This document shows positions 26,707-34,485 of a DNA stretch of 64,000 nucleotides, one piece after another. Location: assembly GCF_018135625.1 (NCBI RefSeq), contig NZ_CP073078.1, positions 5,054,501 to 5,118,500 of the forward strand. The letters are read 5' to 3'. The position numbers were made by a program, and so were the translations under genes. Each line of letters starts with the position of its first letter. Position 1 is the first letter of the stretch. Below the pieces are notes generated by a model. It worked only from the letters and a program-made list of their open reading frames with translations, was not told the DNA's origin and searched no databases. Origin of the DNA: Phenylobacterium montanum (GTDB lineage: Bacteria > Pseudomonadota > Alphaproteobacteria > Caulobacterales > Caulobacteraceae).

Positions 26707-26787
26707 GCGTTGCTCGCTCCTCCGGTTTGCGAACCGCGGGCTGGGTGCGCCGTGGCCAGACCGGTGTCCGATCCTGATCGCCGGGCC

Positions 26788-28467
26788 CTAGCCCTGGCGA
26801 GCATCCTTCAAATGCTGCGCCAGGCGCAAGGCGAGGGCGACGATGACCAGGGTGGGGTTGGCGAAGCCGGATGTGGCGAAGCTGGACGCGCCGGCGACAT
26901 AGAGGCCCTTGCAGTCGAAGGCCTGGCCGTTGGCGTCGACCACGCCGTCGTCCGCCGAGGCGGCCATCCGCGCCGTGCCGATGTGGTGGCCGCCGATGCG
27001 GGTCAGGCGCGCGGCGTAGTCCGCAGGGGCGCGCCCGAACTGCACCTCGGCGGCCTTGCCCGTGGCGAAGCCTTTCTGGATCAGGGGCAGGGCGCGGGCG
27101 ACCATGTCGCGGTCCTGGGCCGTGGTGCGCCAATCGACGTGCAACCGCGGCACGCCCAGGGGATCGAGCTGGTCGCTGAGATGGACCCGGCTGTCGAAGT
27201 TCGGCGTCTGCTCGGCGTTGACGTCGAGGACGTAGTGGCCCCGCGCGTCCCGCAGCACCACGGACGGCAGCTTGCGCTTGGCGAGGTTGCGCTTCCTGAC
27301 CCAGTTCAGGCCAAAGGCCATCAGCCGGGGCGAACCCAGTACGACATTGGTCAGGTGCCGGGCGAAGAGGGCGCTGCGGCTGGAGGCGAGGCGCCCTGCG
27401 GCCTCGCGCTCGGTCGAGGTCATCTTGCGCCCGTATTCGGGAACCAGCAGGTCCTTGACGATGTACATGGCCGACAGCACCGGGTTGCCGTGGCCGGGGT
27501 CGGCGATCGAGACGTGGGTCGGGCGGATCAGAAGGCCGCCCAGCTTCTCGCGCCGCTGGGCCTCGGGCGAGAGCCAGATGTAGCGGCGGCAATAGATTCC
27601 CTCGGGCGAGCGCTCGTAGTCCAGGCGAACCCTTTCCGCCGCGGCCTTGAACTGGATCTCGCCGACCTCGCCCTCGAGGTGGGATTGATAGAAGCGGCCC
27701 ACGAGGTCCTTCTCGTTGCCGAGGCCGCAGGCCTTGGCGGAGCGCGAGGCCAGGAGCAGGCGGGCGGTCTCCAGCGCGCCGGCGGCGACCACCACGGTCG
27801 GGGCTTCGATGCGGATCTCCGCGCCAGCGGTGGTCTTGGCCAGGACGCCGGTCGCCGCCCGCCCGCCTTCGCTGGCGGTGATCTCGACCACGACGGCGTT
27901 GACCAGCACGGTGACCGCCTTGCTGGCGGTGATCTGTTCGCGGTAGGCGCGGCCGAAATGGGTCGGTTCGCTGAAGCGCTCGATGCGGTCCAGGATCACG
28001 TCCTCGCTCGCCAGACCCTCGACCATGGGCGCCTGGGAGCCGGGCAGGCCTTCCTCGGCGCGGAACAGGTTCGGCCCGGCCTTGCAGATTTCCAGCGCCC
28101 GCAGGTAGTGGGCGGCGACCTCGTCATAGGAGACCGGCCAGCGGCCGCGGGGAATCCAGGGGCGATCTTCGAAGTCGATCGGGTCGAAGGGGATGCAGCG
28201 GCCGCCCCAGATAGAGGTAGTGCCGCCGAATTCGCGGCGGCGGTACATATGCACCGGCCCGTGGTCCTCGGGCGAGATCGAGGCGGCGCGGTAGAATTCC
28301 TGGGCGCTCTTGTCGAAGCCGTCGCCGCCGGCCTCCAGCACCACGCAGTCCAGGCCCAGGCGATCCAGCTCCAGGGCCAGGGTCAGGCCGGCCGCGCCGG
28401 AGCCTATGATGGCGATGCCGGTCTTCAGGCTGCGTGGAGCGCCGTCCTGGCGCGCGTCAAGGATCAT
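26788..28467 (-). CDS. GMC-type FAD-dependent oxidoreductase
   Basis: A 559-residue flavoprotein. The FAD motif IAIIGSGAAGLTLALELD is at residues 17-34, followed by GGTTSIWGGRC and the C-terminal GHHIGTARM and SFATSGFANPTL segments, where the family's catalytic His and Asn lie. Related enzymes oxidise sugar hydroxyls (glucoside dehydrogenases), choline or alcohols. In this glycan locus a sugar-residue oxidation is the likeliest role. I choose ATG 28467, which has GAGG about nine bases upstream; the open frame continues upstream but that part is antisense to the next gene. It is divergent from the alginate-lyase-like gene, with 274 bases between. Confidence 0.88.
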   Translation of the reverse strand: MILDARQDGAPRSLKTGIAIIGSGAAGLTLALELDRLGLDCVVLEAGGDGFDKSAQEFYRAASISPEDHGPVHMYRRREFGGTTSIWGGRCIPFDPIDFEDRPWIPRGRWPVSYDEVAAHYLRALEICKAGPNLFRAEEGLPGSQAPMVEGLASEDVILDRIERFSEPTHFGRAYREQITASKAVTVLVNAVVVEITASEGGRAATGVLAKTTAGAEIRIEAPTVVVAAGALETARLLLASRSAKACGLGNEKDLVGRFYQSHLEGEVGEIQFKAAAERVRLDYERSPEGIYCRRYIWLSPEAQRREKLGGLLIRPTHVSIADPGHGNPVLSAMYIVKDLLVPEYGRKMTSTEREAAGRLASSRSALFARHLTNVVLGSPRLMAFGLNWVRKRNLAKRKLPSVVLRDARGHYVLDVNAEQTPNFDSRVHLSDQLDPLGVPRLHVDWRTTAQDRDMVARALPLIQKGFATGKAAEVQFGRAPADYAARLTRIGGHHIGTARMAASADDGVVDANGQAFDCKGLYVAGASSFATSGFANPTLVIVALALRLAQHLKDARQG

Positions 28468-28741
28468 GGTCGCCTCGAACTTGAGTCGGCCGGACCGCTC
28501 GGCGCGCGCCCAACCATCGAACAACTGCGGTATCCTGCGAAACTTTCGGGCCGCTTGAAAAGAGCGCAGGGAACGAGCCTTGCGGTTCATAGCCGATTTC
28601 GGGTGACGAAATGACCATCGTCGGGTTTTCGTTGCACAGGTCGAGCGCGAGGCGGCCAAACAACCGCCACTTAAGGGAACCAAGCTTAGGCGCCGGTGTT
28701 TGGCTGGCGAGCCTGCCGGGGCCGAGCCGAGGAGCGCACAG

Positions 28742-29824
28742 ATGATGAAGCTGAACGGGATTCTGCTGGCTGCGCTGCTGGCCGGCGCGGCGACTTCGGC
28801 CATGGCCCAGGGGGTGAGGCTTTCGCCGCCGTTCCGCACCGTGCCGCCCCAGGCGGGCGCGCCCGCCGGCAACTGTCCGGCTGTTCCGCCGGCGCCGATC
28901 TCGCTGCACGTCGATTCGCCGTACAAGAAGGGCGATCCTACCTTCTCGCATCTCGATCTGCAGGCCGAGGCCGCGGTGGACGCCCTGGTGAAGCCGATCC
29001 GCGACTTCTACGTCGCCGTCGACGTCCAGGCCGGCCGCTACACCATGAGCAATGGGGCCAACGAGGCAGCCGGGGCCTGCGCCCTGGCGATGATGGACAG
29101 CTGGGCGAGCCAGAACGCGGTCTCGCAACTCACCAACCATGACGCCCACCTGTTTCGCGCCAACATGATCTCGGCCCTGGCGATCGATTTCATGCAGGTC
29201 CGGGGACTGAACACCGGCGATCCCGACCAGCGGCGGCGCATCGCCAACTGGCTGCACAGCCTGGCCGAGGACAGCCTGGAGCACTGGCGCAGCCTGCCGC
29301 CGGATTCGATGGTCAACCACAACAACCATCGGGCCTGGGCCGCCTTGGCCACCGCGGCGACCGGCGTGGCCACCAACGATCCCAGCCTGCTGCGCTGGGG
29401 CGTCGAAAGCGCCAAGGTGGTGGCCTGCGAGGCCGACGGCGACGGGGCGTTGCCGCGGGAGATCGGCCGGGCGGCCCGGGCCAGGCTCTATTCGCTCTAC
29501 GCCGCCGAACCCCTGGTGATCACCGCCGAGCTGGCCGCGGCCAATGGCCAGGACCTCTATGGCGCATGCAACGGGGCGGTTCGGCGAATCGCCGACTTCG
29601 CCCTGCGCGCGGTGGACGACCCGTCGCAGGTCGAGGCCAAGAGCGGCGTGCGGCAGGAGTCGTTCTACAAGCCGGACGGAAGCTTCAACAAGGCGCAGAT
29701 CGCCTGGGCCGAGGTCTACCATCACCGGTTCCCGGACGCACCGCTGCCGGCCAACTTCGCCGCCGGCAAACCCTATTTCGCGCCCGACCTCGGCGGCGGC
29801 ATCGGAGCCCTGGTCAACCGCTGA
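28742..29824 (+). CDS. PL5 alginate-lyase family protein, secreted (AlgL-like)
   Basis: A 360-residue protein with a signal peptide ending near ATSAMAQ (residues 15-22). The alginate lyase core is clear: HNNHRAWAALATAATGVATND matches the NNH motif of AlgL, and LPREIGRAARARLYSLYA holds the expected catalytic Arg and Tyr. In pseudomonads AlgL clears misdirected alginate from the periplasm during secretion; a similar editing role on a uronic acid-containing polysaccharide would fit here. No alginate-synthesis genes (alg8, alg44, algG) are visible, so the true substrate may differ. GAGGAG at 28729-28734 supports ATG 28742. It overlaps the convergent glycosyltransferase gene by 11 bases. Confidence 0.85.
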   Translation: MMKLNGILLAALLAGAATSAMAQGVRLSPPFRTVPPQAGAPAGNCPAVPPAPISLHVDSPYKKGDPTFSHLDLQAEAAVDALVKPIRDFYVAVDVQAGRYTMSNGANEAAGACALAMMDSWASQNAVSQLTNHDAHLFRANMISALAIDFMQVRGLNTGDPDQRRRIANWLHSLAEDSLEHWRSLPPDSMVNHNNHRAWAALATAATGVATNDPSLLRWGVESAKVVACEADGDGALPREIGRAARARLYSLYAAEPLVITAELAAANGQDLYGACNGAVRRIADFALRAVDDPSQVEAKSGVRQESFYKPDGSFNKAQIAWAEVYHHRFPDAPLPANFAAGKPYFAPDLGGGIGALVNR

Positions 29825-31037
29825 CCGCCTGGGCGGGGCTGGGGGCCTGCAGGGCGCCCTGGCCGCGCTCGGCGAGGACGCGGTCGTAGATCGCGTTCAG
29901 CGACTTGCCGACCTCGCTCCAGCTCGAATAGGAGCGGTTGACCTCTTCGAAGGCGTCGACATTGGCCTGGTAGATGTCCGCCCGGGTCGCCAGGGTGACC
30001 AGGTTGCGGGTCAGAGCGTCGATGTCGCGCATCTGGATGAAGGCGTGCTCGCGCACCGCGTCGGGCACCTTGAGCAGCGAGAAATAGCCGACATCGCTCA
30101 TGATGAAGGCCTTCTGGTAGCCCAGGCTGGTGGAGAAGGCCCCGCTGGCGTCGATCTCGTGATAGGGCAGGGCCATCAGGTCGCAGGCGCGGATCTCGGC
30201 GTCCAGCGCCTCCTCGGTCTTGAACTCGAGGTCGAAGGTGATGTGGTCCTCCTGCCCCTGGTCCTTCACCTTCTGGATGGTCTCACTGATGTCGTAGAAG
30301 GGTTTGCCGACGATGTGCAGCTCGATTTCCGGCACGATCTTCCGCGCCCGGATCACCGCCTCGACCAGGTCCTCCACGCCCTTGTAGCGTTTGACCGCGC
30401 CCCACAAGAGCACGCGGAAGCGGCCGGGTTTGCGCTGGACTTCTTCGGCGCCGCCGACCTGCAAATGCAGGGGCGGGTGGGTGATCATGTCGATACGGGC
30501 GGGGTCCAGGCCCCATTCCAACATGACCTTCTTGGTGTTTTCGGCGTGGGCGATCAGAAGGTCCGCCTGCTGATAGACCCGCACATAGTCGTCATGGGTG
30601 TTGAACAGCGGCCGGTGGCCGTGCAGCGGGATCGAGTTGTGCACCGTCACCAGCACCGGGCACACCTTCTGGATCATGCGGATGGCGATGCGGTCGGCGT
30701 TGGGCAGGGTGGTCCAGAACAGGTGCACCAGCAGCGGACGGTCGCGCCAGACGCGCGCGGTCAGACGCACCAGGCCGGAAAGGTGCTCCAGCCCCTTGAA
30801 CATGCGCGCCACCTTCTGCGCCCACTTGTTCTTCATCCGCATCAGGGGTTCGGTGGCGCGGTAGAAATAGGCGTCGTAGATCAGGTCGGTGGGCGGCGGG
30901 ACCTCCAGCGGGCGAATGGGCCGGGCCAGGAGCCGGATCGGGCGCTTGCCCTCGGCCAGGGCCGATCCCAGATGGAAGTCATAGGCCGCGCTGAACAGCG
31001 AGCAATCGACCAGCCAGATCTCGTCACGCGTCGACAT
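29814..31037 (-). CDS. GT4-like glycosyltransferase (exopolysaccharide locus)
   Basis: A 407-residue GT-B glycosyltransferase. The donor-binding half is recognisable from RFRVLLWGAVKRYKGVEDLV, ELHIVGKPFYDIS, and CDLMALPYHEIDASGAFSTS, where an acidic loop near the end binds the nucleotide sugar. The N-terminal half carries VLVTVHNSIPLHGH, typical of GT4 acceptor domains. ATG 31037 is preferred over the longer open frame. As the last member of the 23.6-31.0 kb locus it probably adds one sugar of the repeat unit. Sugar specificity cannot be told from sequence. Confidence 0.85.
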   Translation of the reverse strand: MSTRDEIWLVDCSLFSAAYDFHLGSALAEGKRPIRLLARPIRPLEVPPPTDLIYDAYFYRATEPLMRMKNKWAQKVARMFKGLEHLSGLVRLTARVWRDRPLLVHLFWTTLPNADRIAIRMIQKVCPVLVTVHNSIPLHGHRPLFNTHDDYVRVYQQADLLIAHAENTKKVMLEWGLDPARIDMITHPPLHLQVGGAEEVQRKPGRFRVLLWGAVKRYKGVEDLVEAVIRARKIVPEIELHIVGKPFYDISETIQKVKDQGQEDHITFDLEFKTEEALDAEIRACDLMALPYHEIDASGAFSTSLGYQKAFIMSDVGYFSLLKVPDAVREHAFIQMRDIDALTRNLVTLATRADIYQANVDAFEEVNRSYSSWSEVGKSLNAIYDRVLAERGQGALQAPSPAQAVSG

Positions 31038-31305
31038 ACAGGTATCCGCAATTAAGCCCCATCCGGCGAACGGCTCGCGGCGCGCCCGTCGGCCCCCCAG
31101 TCTATAGTCGCCTGGTTGACCGGACTTGAACGCGCATCGCGCCGTTTGGCGCCACGGTCGGACGATTGCGTCGCAAAAAGGCCCAAGGCGCCTCACAGCG
31201 CCTGGGTTTCGCGCGAACGCGAGGCCCGACACGAGCGACCATACATTGCCGCTGTGTCGGTTTCGATGCGGAATGCCGCCTACCGAGCCTGGCGGGCGAC
31301 CGAGG

Positions 31306-32019
31306 TCACTCGTCCAGGCTGAAGCGGATCGGGATCTGCACCACGCCGCCGTCCACCGCCTCGCCGTCCTCGGTGCGTGGGCTCATCCTGAAGAAGGCGG
31401 AGAGCTTGACCGCGGCGGGGCCGAAGCCGGCGCCGGCGGGGGTCTCCTGGACCACGCGGCAGGCCATGGGGCGGCCGCCGGCGTTGACGGTGCAGCTGAG
31501 GACCGCGAGGCCTGTGCGGCCCTGCTCCAGGGCGGCCGGCGGATAGAAGCGGGTGAGCTGGTCGCCGTTCGGCCGGCTGATCCAGGTGGGGTCGGTGATG
31601 GACTTCGGCCCGGTGCTCGGCGGCTGCGGCGGCGTGTACCTGGCGATCTCGACCGGCCCGGTTTCGACCAGGTGTTGGTCGACCTGCGGCGGAATGGGAA
31701 TGGTGACGACCTTCGCGTCGGCGGGCAGCTCTGGCGTCGGGTGCGGCGTGACGACGCGATTTTGCGTGACGGGCTGCGGCGCGGGATCGGGCGGCAAGAG
31801 CTGGGTCCTGGTCAGGACCACAGGCGGCGGATCGTCGGGCTGCGCGCTTTCTTTCCCATATTCCACCTTGATCAGGTACAGGGAGCCAAGGACGGCGACG
31901 TGAAACAACACCGAGGCGCCGATACCCAGTACAGCTGTGCGCGAAAGCTTGCGGCGCTGCGGCTTGTCTATGGCCCGCATGAAGTCGAAGCCGCCAGGAT
32001 TGCTACTGACCGCGATCAT
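31306..32019 (-). CDS. TonB-family energy transducer
   Basis: A 237-residue protein with one transmembrane helix (about residues 31-50), a proline-rich spacer ([20 protein letters not shown] region) and a C-terminal TonB domain. The last has [19 protein letters not shown] and a [20 protein letters not shown] ending, typical for TonB. TonB couples the proton-motive force at the inner membrane, via ExbB-ExbD, to outer-membrane receptors. ExbB and ExbD genes are not adjacent. An internal ATG 13 residues in (31980) is an alternative start giving a more usual short cytoplasmic tail. Confidence 0.87.
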   Translation of the reverse strand: MIAVSSNPGGFDFMRAIDKPQRRKLSRTAVLGIGASVLFHVAVLGSLYLIKVEYGKESAQPDDPPPVVLTRTQLLPPDPAPQPVTQNRVVTPHPTPELPADAKVVTIPIPPQVDQHLVETGPVEIARYTPPQPPSTGPKSITDPTWISRPNGDQLTRFYPPAALEQGRTGLAVLSCTVNAGGRPMACRVVQETPAGAGFGPAAVKLSAFFRMSPRTEDGEAVDGGVVQIPIRFSLDE

Positions 32020-32134
32020 GGGAAGATCCTCCGCCCCTGATTATTGTTGAGGGGAAGGGTCCGTCCGGGCGGCTGGGCTGTAAATGGGAGGTTTTCCCGG
32101 GTGTTCCGGATACTGTTCCCGCGGGTCGCCGAAA

Positions 32135-32159
32135 CATGGTTAATCGCCGCTTAACCATG
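32135..32159. promoter_or_regulatory. Candidate CtrA-binding site, TTAA-N7-TTAA
   Basis: TTAA at 32140-32143 and TTAA at 32151-32154 are exactly seven bases apart, the full consensus spacing for the cell-cycle regulator CtrA. They lie inside a perfect nine-base inverted repeat, CATGGTTAA and TTAACCATG. The site ends 20 bases before the lytic transglycosylase start codon and also lies upstream of the divergent TonB-like gene. Confidence 0.6.
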
Positions 32160-32178
32160 ATTGCCGAGGCTTGCCGTC

Positions 32179-33033
32179 ATGGCCGTGGAATCAATCAAGG
32201 GCGCCGTGGAAGCGGCCATCCAGCGCGCGTCGAGCGCGACCGGGGTGGACTTCGGCTTCCTCTTGGGCGCCGCCAAGCGCGAGAGCGGCTATAATCCCGG
32301 GGCCAAGGCCGGCTCGTCAACGGCTGCGGGCCTGTTCCAGTTCGTCGAGCAGACCTGGATGTCGACGCTGAAGAAGCACGGCGCCAAGTACGGCTACGCC
32401 CGCTACGCCGACCTGATCCAGCAGGGATCGGACGGCCGCTACCGCATTGACGGCGCCGAGGCGCGCAAGGCGGTGATGGACCTGCGCTTCGATCCGCACG
32501 CCGCCTCTCTGATGGCCGGCGAGCTGACCTCGGACCATGCGGCCTATCTGCGCGGGCGGGTGGGGCGCAACCCCACCGCCGGCGAGCTCTACGCCGCCCA
32601 CTTCCTGGGGCCGCAGGGCTCGGCCAAGCTGATCGAGGCGGTGCAGACCAGCCCGAACACCAAGGCCGCTTCGCTGTTCCCCGAGGCCGCCGCTTCCAAC
32701 CACAGCATCTTCTATCGCGACGGCCACGCCGCCACGGTGGGCGAGCTCTACGCCAACCTGACCCACGCCTCGTCCGGCGAGCCGGCGCACTTCTCGGCCG
32801 TGGCCCAGCAGGCGGCGCCCAGCCAGGACCAGGGTTTCCTGCAATACGCCTCGGCCCGCCGCCTGGACCGCACGGCCCAGGAGGAGGCGATGATCGAGAT
32901 GGTGCTGCGCGGGCCGCAGATGCCCGACATGAGCGGCTCCGGCGGCGGGTCCGGCGTCGCCAACTCCCTGTTTTCGGCGGACATGCTGCGCGTGTTATCC
33001 GACGCCCGCCACGGCCGCAGCAGCGGCGGCTGA
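32179..33033 (+). CDS. Lytic transglycosylase-like (SLT domain) protein
   Basis: A 284-residue protein with an SLT-type transglycosylase fold. AAKRESGYNPGAKAGSSTAA holds the catalytic Glu in the usual E-S-x-(Y/F)-x-P context, followed by GLFQFVEQTW. It cuts the MurNAc-GlcNAc bond in peptidoglycan. No export signal is visible, which suggests non-canonical export or flagellar-type delivery. The C-terminus is a disordered Gly/Ser-rich tail. ATG 32179 gives the sensible start. A TTAA-N7-TTAA site lies just upstream, which would link expression to the cell cycle if the organism uses CtrA as Caulobacter does. Confidence 0.85.
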   Translation: MAVESIKGAVEAAIQRASSATGVDFGFLLGAAKRESGYNPGAKAGSSTAAGLFQFVEQTWMSTLKKHGAKYGYARYADLIQQGSDGRYRIDGAEARKAVMDLRFDPHAASLMAGELTSDHAAYLRGRVGRNPTAGELYAAHFLGPQGSAKLIEAVQTSPNTKAASLFPEAAASNHSIFYRDGHAATVGELYANLTHASSGEPAHFSAVAQQAAPSQDQGFLQYASARRLDRTAQEEAMIEMVLRGPQMPDMSGSGGGSGVANSLFSADMLRVLSDARHGRSSGG

Positions 33034-33071
33034 AGCGGGTTGAGATTTGCCAAACTCACTACTCCCAAATT

Positions 33072-33197
33072 CCGCTCATCCCGGCGAATGCCGGGACCCA
33101 GATCGTAAAGCGCCGGGCGGGCGGATACTTCCTTGTGGCCTCTGACCGAAAGCCTGCGCCATAGGATCTGGGTCCCGGCATTCGCCGGGATGAGCGG
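33072..33197. repeat. Long inverted-repeat intergenic element (family 2)
   Basis: The 33-base arms 33072-33104 and 33165-33197 are perfect reverse complements and include CTCATCCCGGCGAATGCCGG. The 60-base centre is unrelated. This type, with 'GGGACCCAG' inside, recurs in many alphaproteobacterial genomes. It stands between the transglycosylase and CoA-transferase genes, which converge, so it can also act as a two-way terminator. Confidence 0.88.
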
Positions 33198-33231
33198 TTG
33201 AAAATTCAGATCAATCCGGACTCAGCACGAA

Positions 33232-34425
33232 CTACGCCGCCGCCCCCTCCTTGAACATCGCCTCGATCTCCGCGCCTGCGAAGCCGATCTCGGCGAGGAT
33301 TTCGCGCGTGTGCTGGCCGTGTCCGGGAGCGGGACCCTTGGGGCCGTCGTCGGCGCCCGGGAAGCGGGCCGGCGAGGCGGGGGCGCGATAGGTTCCGCCG
33401 TGACCGTCAGGCATGGCGACGAAGCAGCCCGCCGCTTCGGCCTGCGGGTCCTGGGACAGCTCCGCCGGGGTGGCGATCGGGGCCCAGACCACGTCCTCGG
33501 CGTCGAGGCGCGCGCCGGCTTCGGCCTGGGTCATTTGCGCGAAGGCCTCGTCCATCAGCCCGACCAGGGCCGCCGCATTGGCCCGCCGCGCCCGGCCGCT
33601 GGCGAAACGCTCGTCGTCGACGTGGGCTTCGACCCGCGCCGCCCGGGCGATATTGGGCCAGTCGGCGCCGTTCTCGCGCGGCACGACGCAAAGCCAGCGT
33701 CCGTCGGAGGTGCGGAAGAAATTGGCGAGAGGGCTGATCGCCTGTTCGCGCGGGCGGGTGGAGGCGATGCGGCCCATCTTCAGCTGGATCGCCAGGTCGG
33801 TGCTCATGGCGTAGACGCCGGTGCGGATCAGCGAGTTCTCCACCAGCCGGCCGTGGCCGGTGCGGCCGCGCTCGATCACCGCCGCCAGGATCGCCGAGAC
33901 GGTGGCCAGCGCGCAGGTGTGGTCGCCGACGCCGGTGCGCAGGGGGAACGGCTCCATGCCCTTGGGCGCGGTCAGCGAGGCCATGGCCGAGCGGGCCCAG
34001 AAGGCGGCGACGTCGAAGCCCGGCTTGTCGGCCTCGGGGCCCTCCAGGCCATAGCCGGTGATGCTGGCGTAGATCAGCCGCGGGCAGCGCGCGGCGACGG
34101 CCTCGTAGTCCAGCCCCGCGCGCTTCAGCGCCGCCGGTCGTACATTGGTGACGAACACGTCGGCCTGCTCGAACAGGCGCAGCATGGCCTCGCGTCCGGC
34201 CTCGGTGGTGATGTCCAGCACCGCCGAGCGCTTGCCGCGGTTGTCCATGTCGAACACCGGATTGCCTTCCGAGCCGTCGGTCAGGTGGGCGAAGAAGCGG
34301 CGATGCGGGTCGCCGGCGGGCGATTCCACCTTGATCACGTCCGCGCCCCAGTCGGCCAGCACCGCCCCGGTGGCGGGGCCGGCGATGTAGTTGGCCAGTT
34401 CGACGACCTTCAATCCCTCGAGCAC
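33232..34425 (-). CDS. CaiB/BaiF family (class III) CoA-transferase
   Basis: A 397-residue protein with the family start LKVVELANYIAGPATGAVLADWGADV and VESPAGDPHR, the CoA-binding segment. The region RPAALKRAGLDYEA contains the Asp expected to form the acyl-enzyme. Class III CoA-transferases move CoA between organic acids without free intermediates; family members act on formate/oxalate, carnitine, bile acids or mesaconate. No neighbouring catabolic gene indicates the substrate. It follows the hybrid-kinase gene on the same strand with a 60-base gap. Confidence 0.9.
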   Translation of the reverse strand: MLEGLKVVELANYIAGPATGAVLADWGADVIKVESPAGDPHRRFFAHLTDGSEGNPVFDMDNRGKRSAVLDITTEAGREAMLRLFEQADVFVTNVRPAALKRAGLDYEAVAARCPRLIYASITGYGLEGPEADKPGFDVAAFWARSAMASLTAPKGMEPFPLRTGVGDHTCALATVSAILAAVIERGRTGHGRLVENSLIRTGVYAMSTDLAIQLKMGRIASTRPREQAISPLANFFRTSDGRWLCVVPRENGADWPNIARAARVEAHVDDERFASGRARRANAAALVGLMDEAFAQMTQAEAGARLDAEDVVWAPIATPAELSQDPQAEAAGCFVAMPDGHGGTYRAPASPARFPGADDGPKGPAPGHGQHTREILAEIGFAGAEIEAMFKEGAAA

Positions 34426-34485
34426 GTCCGCGTCCCTCCGTCCTTTTTCGCCATGGTGCTTTGACGCGGACGGAAAGGGAAGGCT

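Noticed and set aside
26710-28614. 634-residue plus-strand open frame opposite the GMC oxidoreductase
   Set aside because: Antisense shadow; the GMC gene has clear FAD motifs.
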